Below, in pieces: positions 15,097 through 22,143 of a stretch of DNA of 30,978 nucleotides. The notes below the pieces were generated by a model, which worked only from the letters and a program-made list of their open reading frames with translations, was not told the DNA's origin and ran no database searches. The first letter of the stretch is position 1. Each line of letters starts with the position of its first letter. The translations under genes were made by a program, and so were the position numbers. Location: NCBI GenBank assembly GCA_009774155.1, contig VSNE01000476.1:1-30978 (forward strand), written 5' to 3'. The stretch is from Lachnospiraceae bacterium (GTDB lineage Bacteria; Bacillota; Clostridia; Lachnospirales; Lachnospiraceae).

Positions 15097-15784
15097 GCCC
15101 TTGTCCTCCTTTCGGTCTGTCGTTGTCGTATTTCCCCTCCAGCACCTTGCTCATGTTAGTGGGCCGGATCAGCCAGTCAAAGTCGGCCGCCCATGCGTTG
15201 TCGTTGTCGCCTTTCAGGAAGGCCGAAGCCTCGGCTCTCTCGAATAACTCCCGGAAGGCTTCGATCCCGCCGTATTTCTTCCAGCGAGCCGCAAGCTGTT
15301 TTTTTCGGTTTCCCTCAATGGCCCGCAGCTTTGGGTAGCTGGTGCATATCGCGTGATAAAGTTCAACGATCTGCGTAAAAGGGACGGGCTGCTGCTGGCC
15401 CCCTTTAGGGGGTAGGGGGTGATCTATATCTGTTTCTGTATCTGTTACTGTCTCTGTATCTGTTACTGTATCTCCTTTTTTTGGTTCGCTTTGCTTTTCA
15501 GAAAAAGCATTTGCTTTTTGTGCTTTTGAAGGTCTGCCGCCCATTTTCCCCGCTTCGCTCCGTTTTTTGACGGTTTCAGCGTACTTCTCGGCGTCTCTGT
15601 CCATTTGTGCCTGAATGAAGGAAAAAGCCATAAGGGCGGCCCCTTCGAGCTCTGGCTGGGTGCCGTGTTCGCCATAGTCCAGCAGAGCCATGAGCAGCTT
15701 CCCGCGTTCCTCGTCGTTCAGGAGGGCGAGGTGCTTTCGGTAGTCGTAATAAAGCAAAAAGCCTTTTTTTGCGTCCTGAGCCAC
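15002..15784 (-). CDS. Replication initiator-like protein (DUF6291 N-terminus) with internal iterons
   Basis: 260 residues. The N-terminus (GFLLYYDYRKHLALLNDEER, then KLLMALLDYGEHG) is the DUF6291 type seen at the start of Firmicutes phage replisome organisers. A low-complexity Asp/Thr/Val/Glu stretch follows (about 115-131), and a C-terminal domain similar to DnaD-like replication proteins (about 140-220, ending WLIRPTNMSKVLEGKY). GTG at 15784 is supported by AAAGGAGG. The low-complexity residues are encoded by exact 18-bp repeats, as expected if the origin lies inside the initiator gene. It overlaps the loader gene. Confidence 0.8.
   Translation of the reverse strand: MAQDAKKGFLLYYDYRKHLALLNDEERGKLLMALLDYGEHGTQPELEGAALMAFSFIQAQMDRDAEKYAETVKKRSEAGKMGGRPSKAQKANAFSEKQSEPKKGDTVTDTETVTDTETDIDHPLPPKGGQQQPVPFTQIVELYHAICTSYPKLRAIEGNRKKQLAARWKKYGGIEAFRELFERAEASAFLKGDNDNAWAADFDWLIRPTNMSKVLEGKYDNDRPKGGQGHGDNSGHSGGQNSDAGKRDETPLSGFQMADS
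15424..15475 (-). repeat. Iteron-like 18-bp tandem repeats, candidate replication origin
   Basis: Two adjacent 18-bp units (plus 15436-15453 and 15454-15471), each beginning CTGTATCTGTTACTGT and differing at one base, with partial copies on both sides. An AT-rich stretch with several T-runs follows at 15473-15533, resembling a DNA-unwinding element. Lambda-like phages put their origin in the initiator gene in just this way. The origin role is inferred. Confidence 0.65.
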
Positions 15785-15802
15785 GGCTCTGCCTCCTTTC
15801 TG

Positions 15803-16156
15803 TTATCCTGAGTATCCGTCTCCATAGCCGCCACCGCCAGACTCCTTGCCGTCGGCGAAGTAGATCCGGGAGGCGTTGACTTCTACGACTTTGTGCCGCT
15901 TCCCGTCGCTGCCGTCATCTTTCCGCGTGGAAATGGGGCCCTCAACGACTACTTGGCGGCCTTTTGTCAGGTATCGCTCGCAAAACTCGGCCTGCTCACG
16001 CCAGCACACGATCGGTATGTAGTCCGGCGGCGTGTCTTTGTCTTTGCTCGGCACCTGAACGGCGAGATCGAAGCTCACCACCGGAGTGCCGCCCTGCGTG
16101 TATCTGAGTTCGGGTTCCTGAGCCAGACGGCCCAGAAGTGCCACATGGTTAAACAT
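15803..16156 (-). CDS. ssb: Single-stranded DNA-binding protein
   Basis: 117 residues. The OB-fold SSB pattern is clear: MFNHVALLGRLAQEPELRYT, VVSFDLAVQ, PIVCWREQAEF, KGRQVVVEGPISTR, VVEVNASRIYF. ATG at 16156 was chosen because AAGGAGG lies nine bases upstream, and it overlaps the ERF stop by eight bases. The Gly-rich tail is short and ends GYGDGYSG, without the acidic DxxPF tip that normally recruits host repair proteins. It works with the ERF annealing protein and replication genes. Confidence 0.95.
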   Translation of the reverse strand: MFNHVALLGRLAQEPELRYTQGGTPVVSFDLAVQVPSKDKDTPPDYIPIVCWREQAEFCERYLTKGRQVVVEGPISTRKDDGSDGKRHKVVEVNASRIYFADGKESGGGGYGDGYSG

Positions 16157-17003
16157 TTGCAGTCCCTCCTTGCTGTTTCCTTGCCTCGGCGTCCAGCAGC
16201 TTGCAGATTTCTTCATACTGAGCCCGCGTCATATTGTGCGGATCCTGCTGTCCGTAGCTTTTGGCGATTTTCTCATTGATCTGCGCCTGCGTGATCCCGG
16301 CGTCCTCACCTTTTCGGTACATGCGGGTGAGCTGCGCGTCAGATAGGGGCCGTGAAGCGCCCGTGTGCCCGTTCTGGGCGTTTTGCGGCTGCGGCTGGGT
16401 ATTTCTGCCCGCGGCACCGTTTTGAGGCGCTGTGGGGCGATTTTGGGGCGGTGGCGGTGCTTCGCTGCCGTGGTCGTTCATGTCCGGATCGTCGTCGCCC
16501 TGATCTATGCCGAATTTCTCAAAAAGATAATATTTAAGGCAATATGTCCACGCGGAGCCCTTGGCCTTGTCTGGGCCGCCGTCATTGGTGCCGATTGCGT
16601 GAAGCGTCACCTCCAGCTTATCCTCCGGATCGTCCGCGTTCGTCCAGCGGATCGTTATGTCTGCCTCATATACCCACACGATCCGGGCCCCGTTGCGCGT
16701 CTGCTGCTGGTATGTGTGATAGTACGCCTCGTCGCCGTTTTCCGCGTGTCTGGTGGCCTTCTCGGCCACTATGTCGAAGTTGACGCCGTACTGGTTCATG
16801 GCCGGGGTGAGAAGCTCGTACACGTCAAAGATTTTTGCAAACTTATACTTTACGCCGTCGCTGTGCTGCTTCTGGGAGATAGACGGCACGGCCTCCCGTA
16901 GCTTGATGAATTTCTCTTGAAGGCTGAGGGCTTCGCGCGGAGGCGTTTCTGCGGCCTTCGGCTGCGTAGCTGCTGCAGCGGTCTTGCTGGTGTTTCCTGC
17001 CAT
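16149..17003 (-). CDS. ERF-family single-strand annealing recombinase
   Basis: 284 residues. The N-terminal half has the ERF superfamily core: KFIKLREAVPSISQ, YKFAKIFDVYELLTPAM, HAIGTNDGGPDKAKGSAWTY, CLKYYLFEKFGIDQGDDDPD. A Pro/Gln/Asn-rich linker (about 185-220) leads to a C-terminal helical domain (about 222-275) likely for SSB or partner binding. ATG at 17003 has AAGGAGG upstream. With Gam, SSB and RecU it makes a complete phage recombination set. Confidence 0.93.
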   Translation of the reverse strand: MAGNTSKTAAAATQPKAAETPPREALSLQEKFIKLREAVPSISQKQHSDGVKYKFAKIFDVYELLTPAMNQYGVNFDIVAEKATRHAENGDEAYYHTYQQQTRNGARIVWVYEADITIRWTNADDPEDKLEVTLHAIGTNDGGPDKAKGSAWTYCLKYYLFEKFGIDQGDDDPDMNDHGSEAPPPPQNRPTAPQNGAAGRNTQPQPQNAQNGHTGASRPLSDAQLTRMYRKGEDAGITQAQINEKIAKSYGQQDPHNMTRAQYEEICKLLDAEARKQQGGTANV

Positions 17004-17013
17004 GTCTGCCTCC

Positions 17014-17739
17014 TTATACGTCCACCGTGAAGGTGTCCGGCTTCGTTTCGACGGTCACGCCTTCCACGATCTCGCCGGTTTCCTTGTCCACGACGCTGCC
17101 GCCCATGATTTCAAGCCGCTTTTTGAAGTCGCCCCACCTCGGCTTTTCCTCGGTCTTGATAAACTCCAGCTGCCCGGAGCCTTTTAGAAACTCCACGAGC
17201 TTTTCGTCGTCCTGCTTCATGGTGGTGCCGCCGAATTTGCGCGTCAGGGTGCCAGACAGCAGCCGGTAGCTTGCTTTGGTCTTGGTGGTTTTGTGCGGCA
17301 CCGTCTCGAAGTATTCCGCGAGCTTTCCGGTAAAAAAACGGGTGCCATTCTGGAAACGGCGCTCGGCAGCCGCCACCTTTTCCTCGATCTTCTGGATCTG
17401 GGCGTCTGCCAGCTCCCGGATCCGGTCAAGCTCGGCCTTTTCCTCGGCGATTTTGCGGCAGGCCCAGTCTGCGCAGCCGTCGTCGGTGATCCTCCATGCT
17501 GGGCGCGGGGCGTCCTCGGCTTCGTCCTGCGTCCAGAGGGCGTCGTCCATGCCCTCCAGCTCGTCAAGAGTGACGGCCGGGGCCTGCGGTTCTTCCTGAG
17601 CAGCAGGGGCCGCCATGGTTGCGCCTGCTTCGGTCAGCGCCTTGCCCGCTTCGTCGGTAGTGATACCGGCAGCAGAGGCCGCCGTGGTGTTCTTGGTTTC
17701 TGCGGCGATCTCCTTCGCCTTAGTGATTGCCTTTCCCAT
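17014..17739 (-). CDS. Gam-like host-nuclease inhibitor
   Basis: Mu Gam-type protein that binds DNA ends and protects them from host nucleases. 241 residues. After an Ala/Thr-rich N-terminus (about 1-85), the conserved region starts with WACRKIAEEKAELDRIRELA and continues with a long coiled coil, then FFTGKLAEYFETVPHKTTKT, and KPRWGDFKKRL. These are family-typical. ATG at 17739 has AAGGAG nine bases upstream. The gene directly precedes ERF, which suits a shared recombination function. Confidence 0.9.
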   Translation of the reverse strand: MGKAITKAKEIAAETKNTTAASAAGITTDEAGKALTEAGATMAAPAAQEEPQAPAVTLDELEGMDDALWTQDEAEDAPRPAWRITDDGCADWACRKIAEEKAELDRIRELADAQIQKIEEKVAAAERRFQNGTRFFTGKLAEYFETVPHKTTKTKASYRLLSGTLTRKFGGTTMKQDDEKLVEFLKGSGQLEFIKTEEKPRWGDFKKRLEIMGGSVVDKETGEIVEGVTVETKPDTFTVDV

Positions 17740-17992
17740 GATCCTGAGCTCCTTCCTGATTGTTCAATGCTTCCCGGAGCTGTCGCCGGGTTTCTTGATG
17801 TTCTCCGATCTCCGCGTGCAGCTTCGCCTCCGCTTCTTTGAGCTCGGCGTCTTTGCGCTGCCAGTTGTGGTACCACTCGTCCGCAGACTTCTGGGCCTCG
17901 TCCCTCTGGCGTTCAGACTCGACGGCCCGCGCCGTCATAACCGCCAGAAGCTCAGTCACAAGATCGAGCGGGCTCTTGGTTTCCTTGTCCAT
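17720..17992 (-). CDS. Small coiled-coil protein, unknown
   Basis: 90 residues, highly charged, almost wholly predicted coiled coil (RAVESERQRDEAQKSADEW and HAEIGEHQETRRQLREALNN). ATG at 17992 has AAGGAGG six bases upstream. It overlaps Gam by 20 bases and lies under the end of the hydrolase gene by 41 bases, so it is tightly coupled to both. No family recognised. Confidence 0.75.
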   Translation of the reverse strand: MDKETKSPLDLVTELLAVMTARAVESERQRDEAQKSADEWYHNWQRKDAELKEAEAKLHAEIGEHQETRRQLREALNNQEGAQDHGKGNH

Positions 17993-18713
17993 GCTGCACC
18001 TCCTTGAAAAATCTGTGGTTGTTTATTGTCATTACATACACCTGCGACTCGTGCCAGAAACTCGCCACGAGATCCGGCGCGTAGAAATACTTGATCGGCT
18101 CGCTGGTGGCGACGTGCCCGAAGTCGAACACGGCCGCCACGGCTGCCAGTGCCTCGTCGGTCGGCTCCGGCCTGCGGGTGCTGTATTTGTACCTTGTCAG
18201 GGCCTCGATCGGCCGGATCCCGTCGTCCTCACATGCTTGGAGTATGCACTGGGCCACGGCCACCTTGCCCGCGAAGGGTTCGCCGATTGCCTCGGCGGTG
18301 ATTGCAGACGCCAGCTCGTAGCGTTCCTCGTCGGTGATGATGTATCGTTTCTCAAATCCTGCCTCTGCCGCCCATGCGTCCGTCATGGCCTGCATATTTA
18401 CCGGGCAGCCCTCGCCGTGTATGAACACATAGGTGGGCGGCTGCGCAGGCTCCGGCGTCGGTTCCGGTGCCTCTGTGGCCGTTGTCGTGGGCTCGTCGTC
18501 CGCTGCCTGCTTCCTGCCGATCCCCGTCGCATAGCACACAAGGGAAAAGAGGACAAGAAACACGAGCATGGCAGGGAGGATCCAGCGCCAGTTTAGGCTC
18601 TTGCATTTTGCCGCCAGCCGGTGTAAAATGGGCGTAGGCTTTCGGCGTCTGTGCTGATAGCTCACCGAATGGCTGCCCGGTTGCGTCGGGCGGCCGTTCT
18701 TTTTTTCTGTCAT
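17952..18713 (-). CDS. Membrane-anchored SleB/CwlJ-like cell-wall hydrolase
   Basis: 253 residues. A basic cytoplasmic N-terminus, one membrane helix (about 44-64), then a Pro/Thr/Glu-rich wall-spanning linker (about 72-95). The domain at about 130-238 resembles Hydrolase_2 (SleB): ASAITAEAIGEPFAGKVAVA with the presumed catalytic Glu near 141, and FWHESQVYVMTINNHRFFK at its end. It would act on peptidoglycan outside the membrane. ATG at 18713 has GGAGG seven bases upstream and overlaps the sigma gene by four bases. Its place in the early block rather than with lysis genes is unusual. Confidence 0.72.
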   Translation of the reverse strand: MTEKKNGRPTQPGSHSVSYQHRRRKPTPILHRLAAKCKSLNWRWILPAMLVFLVLFSLVCYATGIGRKQAADDEPTTTATEAPEPTPEPAQPPTYVFIHGEGCPVNMQAMTDAWAAEAGFEKRYIITDEERYELASAITAEAIGEPFAGKVAVAQCILQACEDDGIRPIEALTRYKYSTRRPEPTDEALAAVAAVFDFGHVATSEPIKYFYAPDLVASFWHESQVYVMTINNHRFFKEVQHGQGNQEPARSCD

Positions 18714-19519
18714 ATTGCTGCCTCCAGTTCATAGCGTTTTATGGTGTAGCGGGAAAATCCCCGCTCGCGGATTGTGTCGGCCGTAAGCAGCGCGAGGTAG
18801 TTCTCGCCGTAGCTGTCACCGGTGCGCAGCTTATTGAGTGCCAGCTTCCTGCGGGCGTATGCCTCGCACTCCCGGAAAAGGTCGGCCGGGGTACACCAGC
18901 CCAGCTCTTTGTCTGTTCTGGCTTTCAGGGCGTCGCTGCGCTTGTCCTCGGCCTGCCTGATTGCCTGCCGCCCCCGGTCTGCCGTAGAGGCTGCGGCCCT
19001 CCATGTATTCAGGCCCAGCGCTTCGGCGATCTCCCGGTAGGTGTAGCCCTGTGCCTTCATGGTGAGGACAGCGAGCTGCTGCTCTGTCAGGACTTCCAGC
19101 AGCGGCATGTATTGGGCCGCCACCACTTCGTCCTCTTGCTGATACGGCAGAAACTTGGGATCCCCGATCAGGCCGTATAAGGTCAGGCCGTCCTCGTTCA
19201 GCTCGGCGTCGAGGCTGAGGGGCTGGATCCTGCGCCGTGCCTTCCTGCGCTCCTTGTCAATTTCCGAGCTCATGGTCTTGCCCGCTATGGTGGTAAAGGA
19301 ATAGCGCTGGAGCTCTGGCCGCTCGGTGTAGAGCCGGACGGCCCGAAGGTAGCCGAACACGGCCACGTCGTACCACTCCGAGGCGTCCAGCCTTTTGCCC
19401 CGGAGGTATGAGTATATTGTCTGGTGGTGCCGGGCGGCGAGTTCCTGCTGCTCCGGCGTCAGCGGGGTGTTGTGGTTCATGCGTTTACCCCCCCCCGCGA
19501 GATTTTCGCTTCTTTCCAT
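18710..19519 (-). CDS. Sigma-70-like factor with C-terminal extension
   Basis: 269 residues from ATG 19519 (AGGAGG seven bases upstream); a second in-frame ATG is at 19480. Region-2-like part (about 35-100) contains YDVAVFGYLRAVRLY and FTTIAGKTMSSEIDKERRK. The region-4-like helix-turn-helix contains LTEQQLAVLTMKAQGYTYREI and EALGLN, written here as adjacent pieces. The C-terminal 70 residues are extra and include LGWCTPADLFREC, echoing the Dam opening. It may redirect host RNA polymerase to phage promoters. Codons 8-11 contain a run of nine G (plus C9 at 19488-19496), a possible slippage site. Confidence 0.72.
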   Translation of the reverse strand: MERSENLAGGGKRMNHNTPLTPEQQELAARHHQTIYSYLRGKRLDASEWYDVAVFGYLRAVRLYTERPELQRYSFTTIAGKTMSSEIDKERRKARRRIQPLSLDAELNEDGLTLYGLIGDPKFLPYQQEDEVVAAQYMPLLEVLTEQQLAVLTMKAQGYTYREIAEALGLNTWRAAASTADRGRQAIRQAEDKRSDALKARTDKELGWCTPADLFRECEAYARRKLALNKLRTGDSYGENYLALLTADTIRERGFSRYTIKRYELEAAI

Positions 19520-19530
19520 GGTTCTGCCTC

Positions 19531-19611
19531 CTATTTCTTTTTCTTGTTTATCAGACTGAGCGCGATCAGCGTCGCGCAAATAATCAGGGTTATCATAACG
19601 GCGTTGCTCAT
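19531..19611 (-). CDS. 26-residue membrane peptide
   Basis: A very short gene: ATG at 19611 preceded by AAAGGAG nine bases away, stop at 19531. The product is one hydrophobic helix, VMITLIICATLIALSLI, ending in NKKKK, the classic single-span peptide with a positive inside tail. The ATG overlaps the end of the exonuclease gene by four bases. The function is unknown; a regulator of a neighbouring membrane protein is possible. Confidence 0.6.
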   Translation of the reverse strand: MSNAVMITLIICATLIALSLINKKKK

Positions 19612-20351
19612 GCCTTCGCTCCTTTCTTTGCCAGTGCCGGGAGCGTATAGCCCGGCGACTGCATAAACTTGTTGAAGCGCTGCGGCCAGTAGGTCACGCC
19701 AGCGAGGCGGCGGCCTGCGACGCCGTACTTTGGGTTGTAGCCGAAAATGTTCACATACTCCAGAAGATCGGCCCGCTCGTCGTCTATGGCCCTGCATACC
19801 TCGAAAAGCGCCGCCACGTCGTCGATCGCCCGGTGGGAGTTCTGCACCTTGTCCTCCAGCTTGTAGGCCGCGATCGCGTTCGCCAGCTTGTGAGGATATG
19901 GCCGCCGGTCTTTATACACGGTCAGGGTGTCGAGGTAGTCGGCGCGGGCCAGAAGCTCGGCGCAGGGCTGCGCGTAGCGTTCGGCCATGGTTCCGGCAAA
20001 CTGGAGATCAAACTGGGCGTTGTGTGCTGCCAGCAGCACCGGCCCGGCTGTGTCGTCGAGCAGTTCCTCGAAGTCGTACACGGCGTCGTTCTCGTCGAGC
20101 CCTTCCTTTTCCAGCATTTCGTCGGTGATCCCCGTCAGCTCGGTGATCTTCTCCGGCAGCTTTTCGCCCTCCGGCAGCCTTATGAAGTCGTCGAAGGTTT
20201 TCACCACTCGGAGGGTGCCCCGGCCGGTCTGCTCGATCCGGATCGCCGCCAGCTCTATGATCTGGCAGGTGTCGGCGTCGAGCCCGCTTGTTTCGGTATC
20301 AAAGAACACGACGGCCGCATATTTCTGGAAAACTTCGCGGAGGTTATTCAT
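19608..20351 (-). CDS. DnaQ-type 3'-5' exonuclease (DEDDh)
   Basis: 247 residues. Exo I FDTETSG (17-23), Exo II AHNAQFD (109-115) and Exo III HRAIDDV (173-179) are all intact, so the DEDDh active site is complete. The C-terminal 60 residues (YNPKYGVAGRRL, WPQRFNKFM) are outside the core and may help bind substrate. ATG at 20351 has GGAGG upstream and overlaps the lectin-fold gene by eight bases. Likely a proofreading or recombination nuclease for phage DNA. Confidence 0.9.
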   Translation of the reverse strand: MNNLREVFQKYAAVVFFDTETSGLDADTCQIIELAAIRIEQTGRGTLRVVKTFDDFIRLPEGEKLPEKITELTGITDEMLEKEGLDENDAVYDFEELLDDTAGPVLLAAHNAQFDLQFAGTMAERYAQPCAELLARADYLDTLTVYKDRRPYPHKLANAIAAYKLEDKVQNSHRAIDDVAALFEVCRAIDDERADLLEYVNIFGYNPKYGVAGRRLAGVTYWPQRFNKFMQSPGYTLPALAKKGAKA

Positions 20352-21642
20352 GGTCGGCCGCCTCCTTCCCGATCGTCAGCGTCAGGGTGTTGGCAATTTT
20401 GAGCTGCTGGCTCACGTTGCGGTAAAGCTCCACGGCCGTGTTCACCTGAGACAGAGGCAGCGAGAGGGCCGCAGCCTGCTGGAGCTCCTTGTCGGTGGCC
20501 GTGTTCGCTATGCGCTTGAAGCCTTCGGGATCCTTGCCGCCTGCCGCTTCGTAAAGAACGGTCAGCTGGCGGGCCAGTATAAGCCGCACAAGCGTGGGTA
20601 ACTGTACGGGGCCGGGCAGCGCGTCGAACGACGGCGCGGCGGTTTCTTCTCTCGGTTCGTCGGTCTGCTTGCCGTCTTTGCCGTCCAGATTATCCAGATC
20701 GCCAGAGTCGCCAGAGTACCGAATTAAAGCGGAGCGGAAGCCCACGTACCAGCGCACAAGCGCGCGGGAGTAGGAGCCGTAGAAGGAGAACACACCAGCG
20801 TCCGCACCGCTGTACCAGGCGCCCCCGCGGATCACGATCCTTTCTCCGTCAGTGTCCAGCCAGAAGTATTCGCGGCCGTTGTAGTCCTCGCTGGTGGGAT
20901 AGAGGCCGAGCTCGATCAGTTTCTCCGGCACTTCCAGAGCCGAGCCGTCCAGATCCACGAACGGCACGCCGTCGTAGTCTTTGCTGTCCGGTGCTACCGG
21001 TTGGAGCTTGATCTCGCCGTCCTCCACGTTGTAGAAGATTGTGTCGCCGTCGGCAGTATAGAGCGGCGTCCACTCCTTCGAGTCTTTGGACTGATCCGCG
21101 CCTGCTGCCGCTTCGTTGTTGGGGATCACCTGCACCTGCCCGTTTAAGAAGCGGATCCCGCCGACATGTTCAAAGATATTGCCGCACATGTCGGCGACTC
21201 CCTCGGCCGTGTGGTTGTGGTTCCATGTCACCGGGCCGGAGCCGGTCAGGGTTTTGCTGTCCCCGCTGCTGTCTCTGTATGTAGTGCCGGTTTCCTCCGG
21301 GTGGCTGTGGCTCTTTCCGCAGTCAGTGTTTCCGCGGGGGAGGGTGCCGTTCTTGCGGCTCTGGTGTGCCAGCGCGGCCCACTCGTCATTAGTGATTAAG
21401 TGCCAGCCGGGGCCCTTGCCTTCGCAGAGCCGGATCGCCTCGTCGTGGTTGATGTTGACGGCGGGCTGCTGGTAGGGCAGGGAGTAGGGCACGCCCTCGA
21501 TCAGAGTGTTGGGGTACTTGCTGATCGCGTACTCCTTCACGGCCTTGCCTCTGATTTCTGCCGGGAGGCCCAGCTCGTCGGGCGTAAAACTCACCATAAT
21601 GTCCGGGATCCCCCGGTTGTCGAAAATAACCTCGTTTTTCAT
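20344..21642 (-). CDS. FGE/C-type-lectin-fold protein resembling DGR variable proteins
   Basis: 432 residues. The middle is the formylglycine-generating-enzyme/CLec fold: VNINHDEAIRLCEGKGPGWH (62-81), LITNDEWAALA (82-92), LPRGN, TLTGSGP, and DMCGNIFEHVGG (151-162), where most relatives have NGNVWEWVGG. It ends with RIVIRGGAWYSGADAGVF (268-285) and GFRSAL (301-306). The segment between is the part that varies in DGR receptor proteins of gut phages. A helical C-terminal domain of about 110 residues follows, which is unusual because DGR variable regions normally end the protein. ATG at 21642 has AAAGGAG upstream. No reverse transcriptase gene or template repeat is seen here. Confidence 0.82.
   Translation of the reverse strand: MKNEVIFDNRGIPDIMVSFTPDELGLPAEIRGKAVKEYAISKYPNTLIEGVPYSLPYQQPAVNINHDEAIRLCEGKGPGWHLITNDEWAALAHQSRKNGTLPRGNTDCGKSHSHPEETGTTYRDSSGDSKTLTGSGPVTWNHNHTAEGVADMCGNIFEHVGGIRFLNGQVQVIPNNEAAAGADQSKDSKEWTPLYTADGDTIFYNVEDGEIKLQPVAPDSKDYDGVPFVDLDGSALEVPEKLIELGLYPTSEDYNGREYFWLDTDGERIVIRGGAWYSGADAGVFSFYGSYSRALVRWYVGFRSALIRYSGDSGDLDNLDGKDGKQTDEPREETAAPSFDALPGPVQLPTLVRLILARQLTVLYEAAGGKDPEGFKRIANTATDKELQQAAALSLPLSQVNTAVELYRNVSQQLKIANTLTLTIGKEAADHE
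20725..20829 (-). other. Candidate DGR variable region (VR)
   Basis: Codons 272-306 of the lectin-fold protein fit the gut-phage VR pattern RGGxWxxGxxAGVF...R...GFRSAL. At the expected variable positions most codons have the form NNC (TAC, AGC, GAC, TCC, TAC, TCC, TAC, CGC, TAC), as expected when AAC codons of a template have been mutated at their adenines. This is inference until the template repeat is found. Confidence 0.5.
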
Positions 21643-21833
21643 GTGTTTGCTCCTTTCATTTTCTGCTGGCGTTCCTGCTGCCAGCGCTTATAGTCTGCCT
21701 GAACGGCCGGATCCTCGAATAAGCGGCCGACGCAGCCGATCAGCGTTCTGCACATGGCGTCATTCTGGTGCGAAGGGATCGCGCCGAAGTCCACGGCCAC
21801 GGCCTCCGGCTTTCTGGTTTTGACTATCTTCAC
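21639..21833 (-). CDS. Small uncharacterised protein
   Basis: 64 residues from GTG 21833, which has AAAGGAGG nine bases upstream; longer frames lack a ribosome site. The product runs KIVKTRKPEAVAVDFGAIPS, then CRTLIGCVGRLFEDPAVQ and a basic Gln-rich end. No motif recognised. Its stop overlaps the lectin-fold protein start as ATGA, so it may be cotranslated with that gene. Confidence 0.68.
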   Translation of the reverse strand: MKIVKTRKPEAVAVDFGAIPSHQNDAMCRTLIGCVGRLFEDPAVQADYKRWQQERQQKMKGANT

Positions 21834-21966
21834 GGCCTTGCGCCTCCTTTCGTCTCTTTCCTCTACACCGCGGGCAGAGGTAGCCACTCAACGGGATCGC
21901 CGCTTGGCGGCTCACGTTCCACTCCAGCCCGCACTCTCGGCAGGTTTCATACCGTGCGCCGGTCAT
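21760..21966 (-). CDS. Small zinc-ribbon protein
   Basis: 68 residues. ETCRECGLEWNVS and GYLCPRCRGKRR give two CxxC pairs, a compact zinc ribbon, followed by a basic Arg/Gly-rich tail that overlaps the next gene by 74 bases in another frame. ATG at 21966 has no clear ribosome site but shares an ATGA with the stop of the preceding small gene, so coupled translation is likely. Probable nucleic-acid or protein binding; the role is unknown. Confidence 0.68.
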   Translation of the reverse strand: MTGARYETCRECGLEWNVSRQAAIPLSGYLCPRCRGKRRKEAQGREDSQNQKAGGRGRGLRRDPFAPE

Positions 21967-22133
21967 GCGCCGGGCATGAGTACGGGCTGGCGCTCGTCTT
22001 TTGTAGCCGGTTCATGCGCCAGATCCGCGGCACTCTGGGCCGGTTCGTGCTCTGTGCGATCCTCGCAGTTGCAGGGCTCGCCGTGGTCTAAATGTGCGCC
22101 ACATTTCGGGCATGTTCTGTATGGCTTGCTCAT
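21963..22133 (-). CDS. 56-residue zinc-finger-like protein
   Basis: A short gene found from the bases: ATG 22133 with AGGAGG seven bases upstream, stop TGA at 21965-21963. The N-terminus RTCPKCGAHLDHGEPCNCED has two cysteine pairs that could bind zinc; the rest is acidic and probably disordered. It overlaps the following zinc-ribbon gene by four bases (ATGA). Function unknown. Confidence 0.75.
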   Translation of the reverse strand: MSKPYRTCPKCGAHLDHGEPCNCEDRTEHEPAQSAADLAHEPATKDERQPVLMPGA

Positions 22134-22143
22134 GGTTCACCTC

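Noticed and set aside
15424..15475. CRISPR-like repeats
   Set aside because: The repeats are directly adjacent without spacers and lie inside a coding region. No repeat-spacer pattern was seen anywhere in the window.
20344..21642. A true formylglycine-generating or sulfatase-modifying enzyme
   Set aside because: The protein has the fold, but its end matches phage DGR variable proteins, and there is no sulfatase or other partner enzyme nearby.
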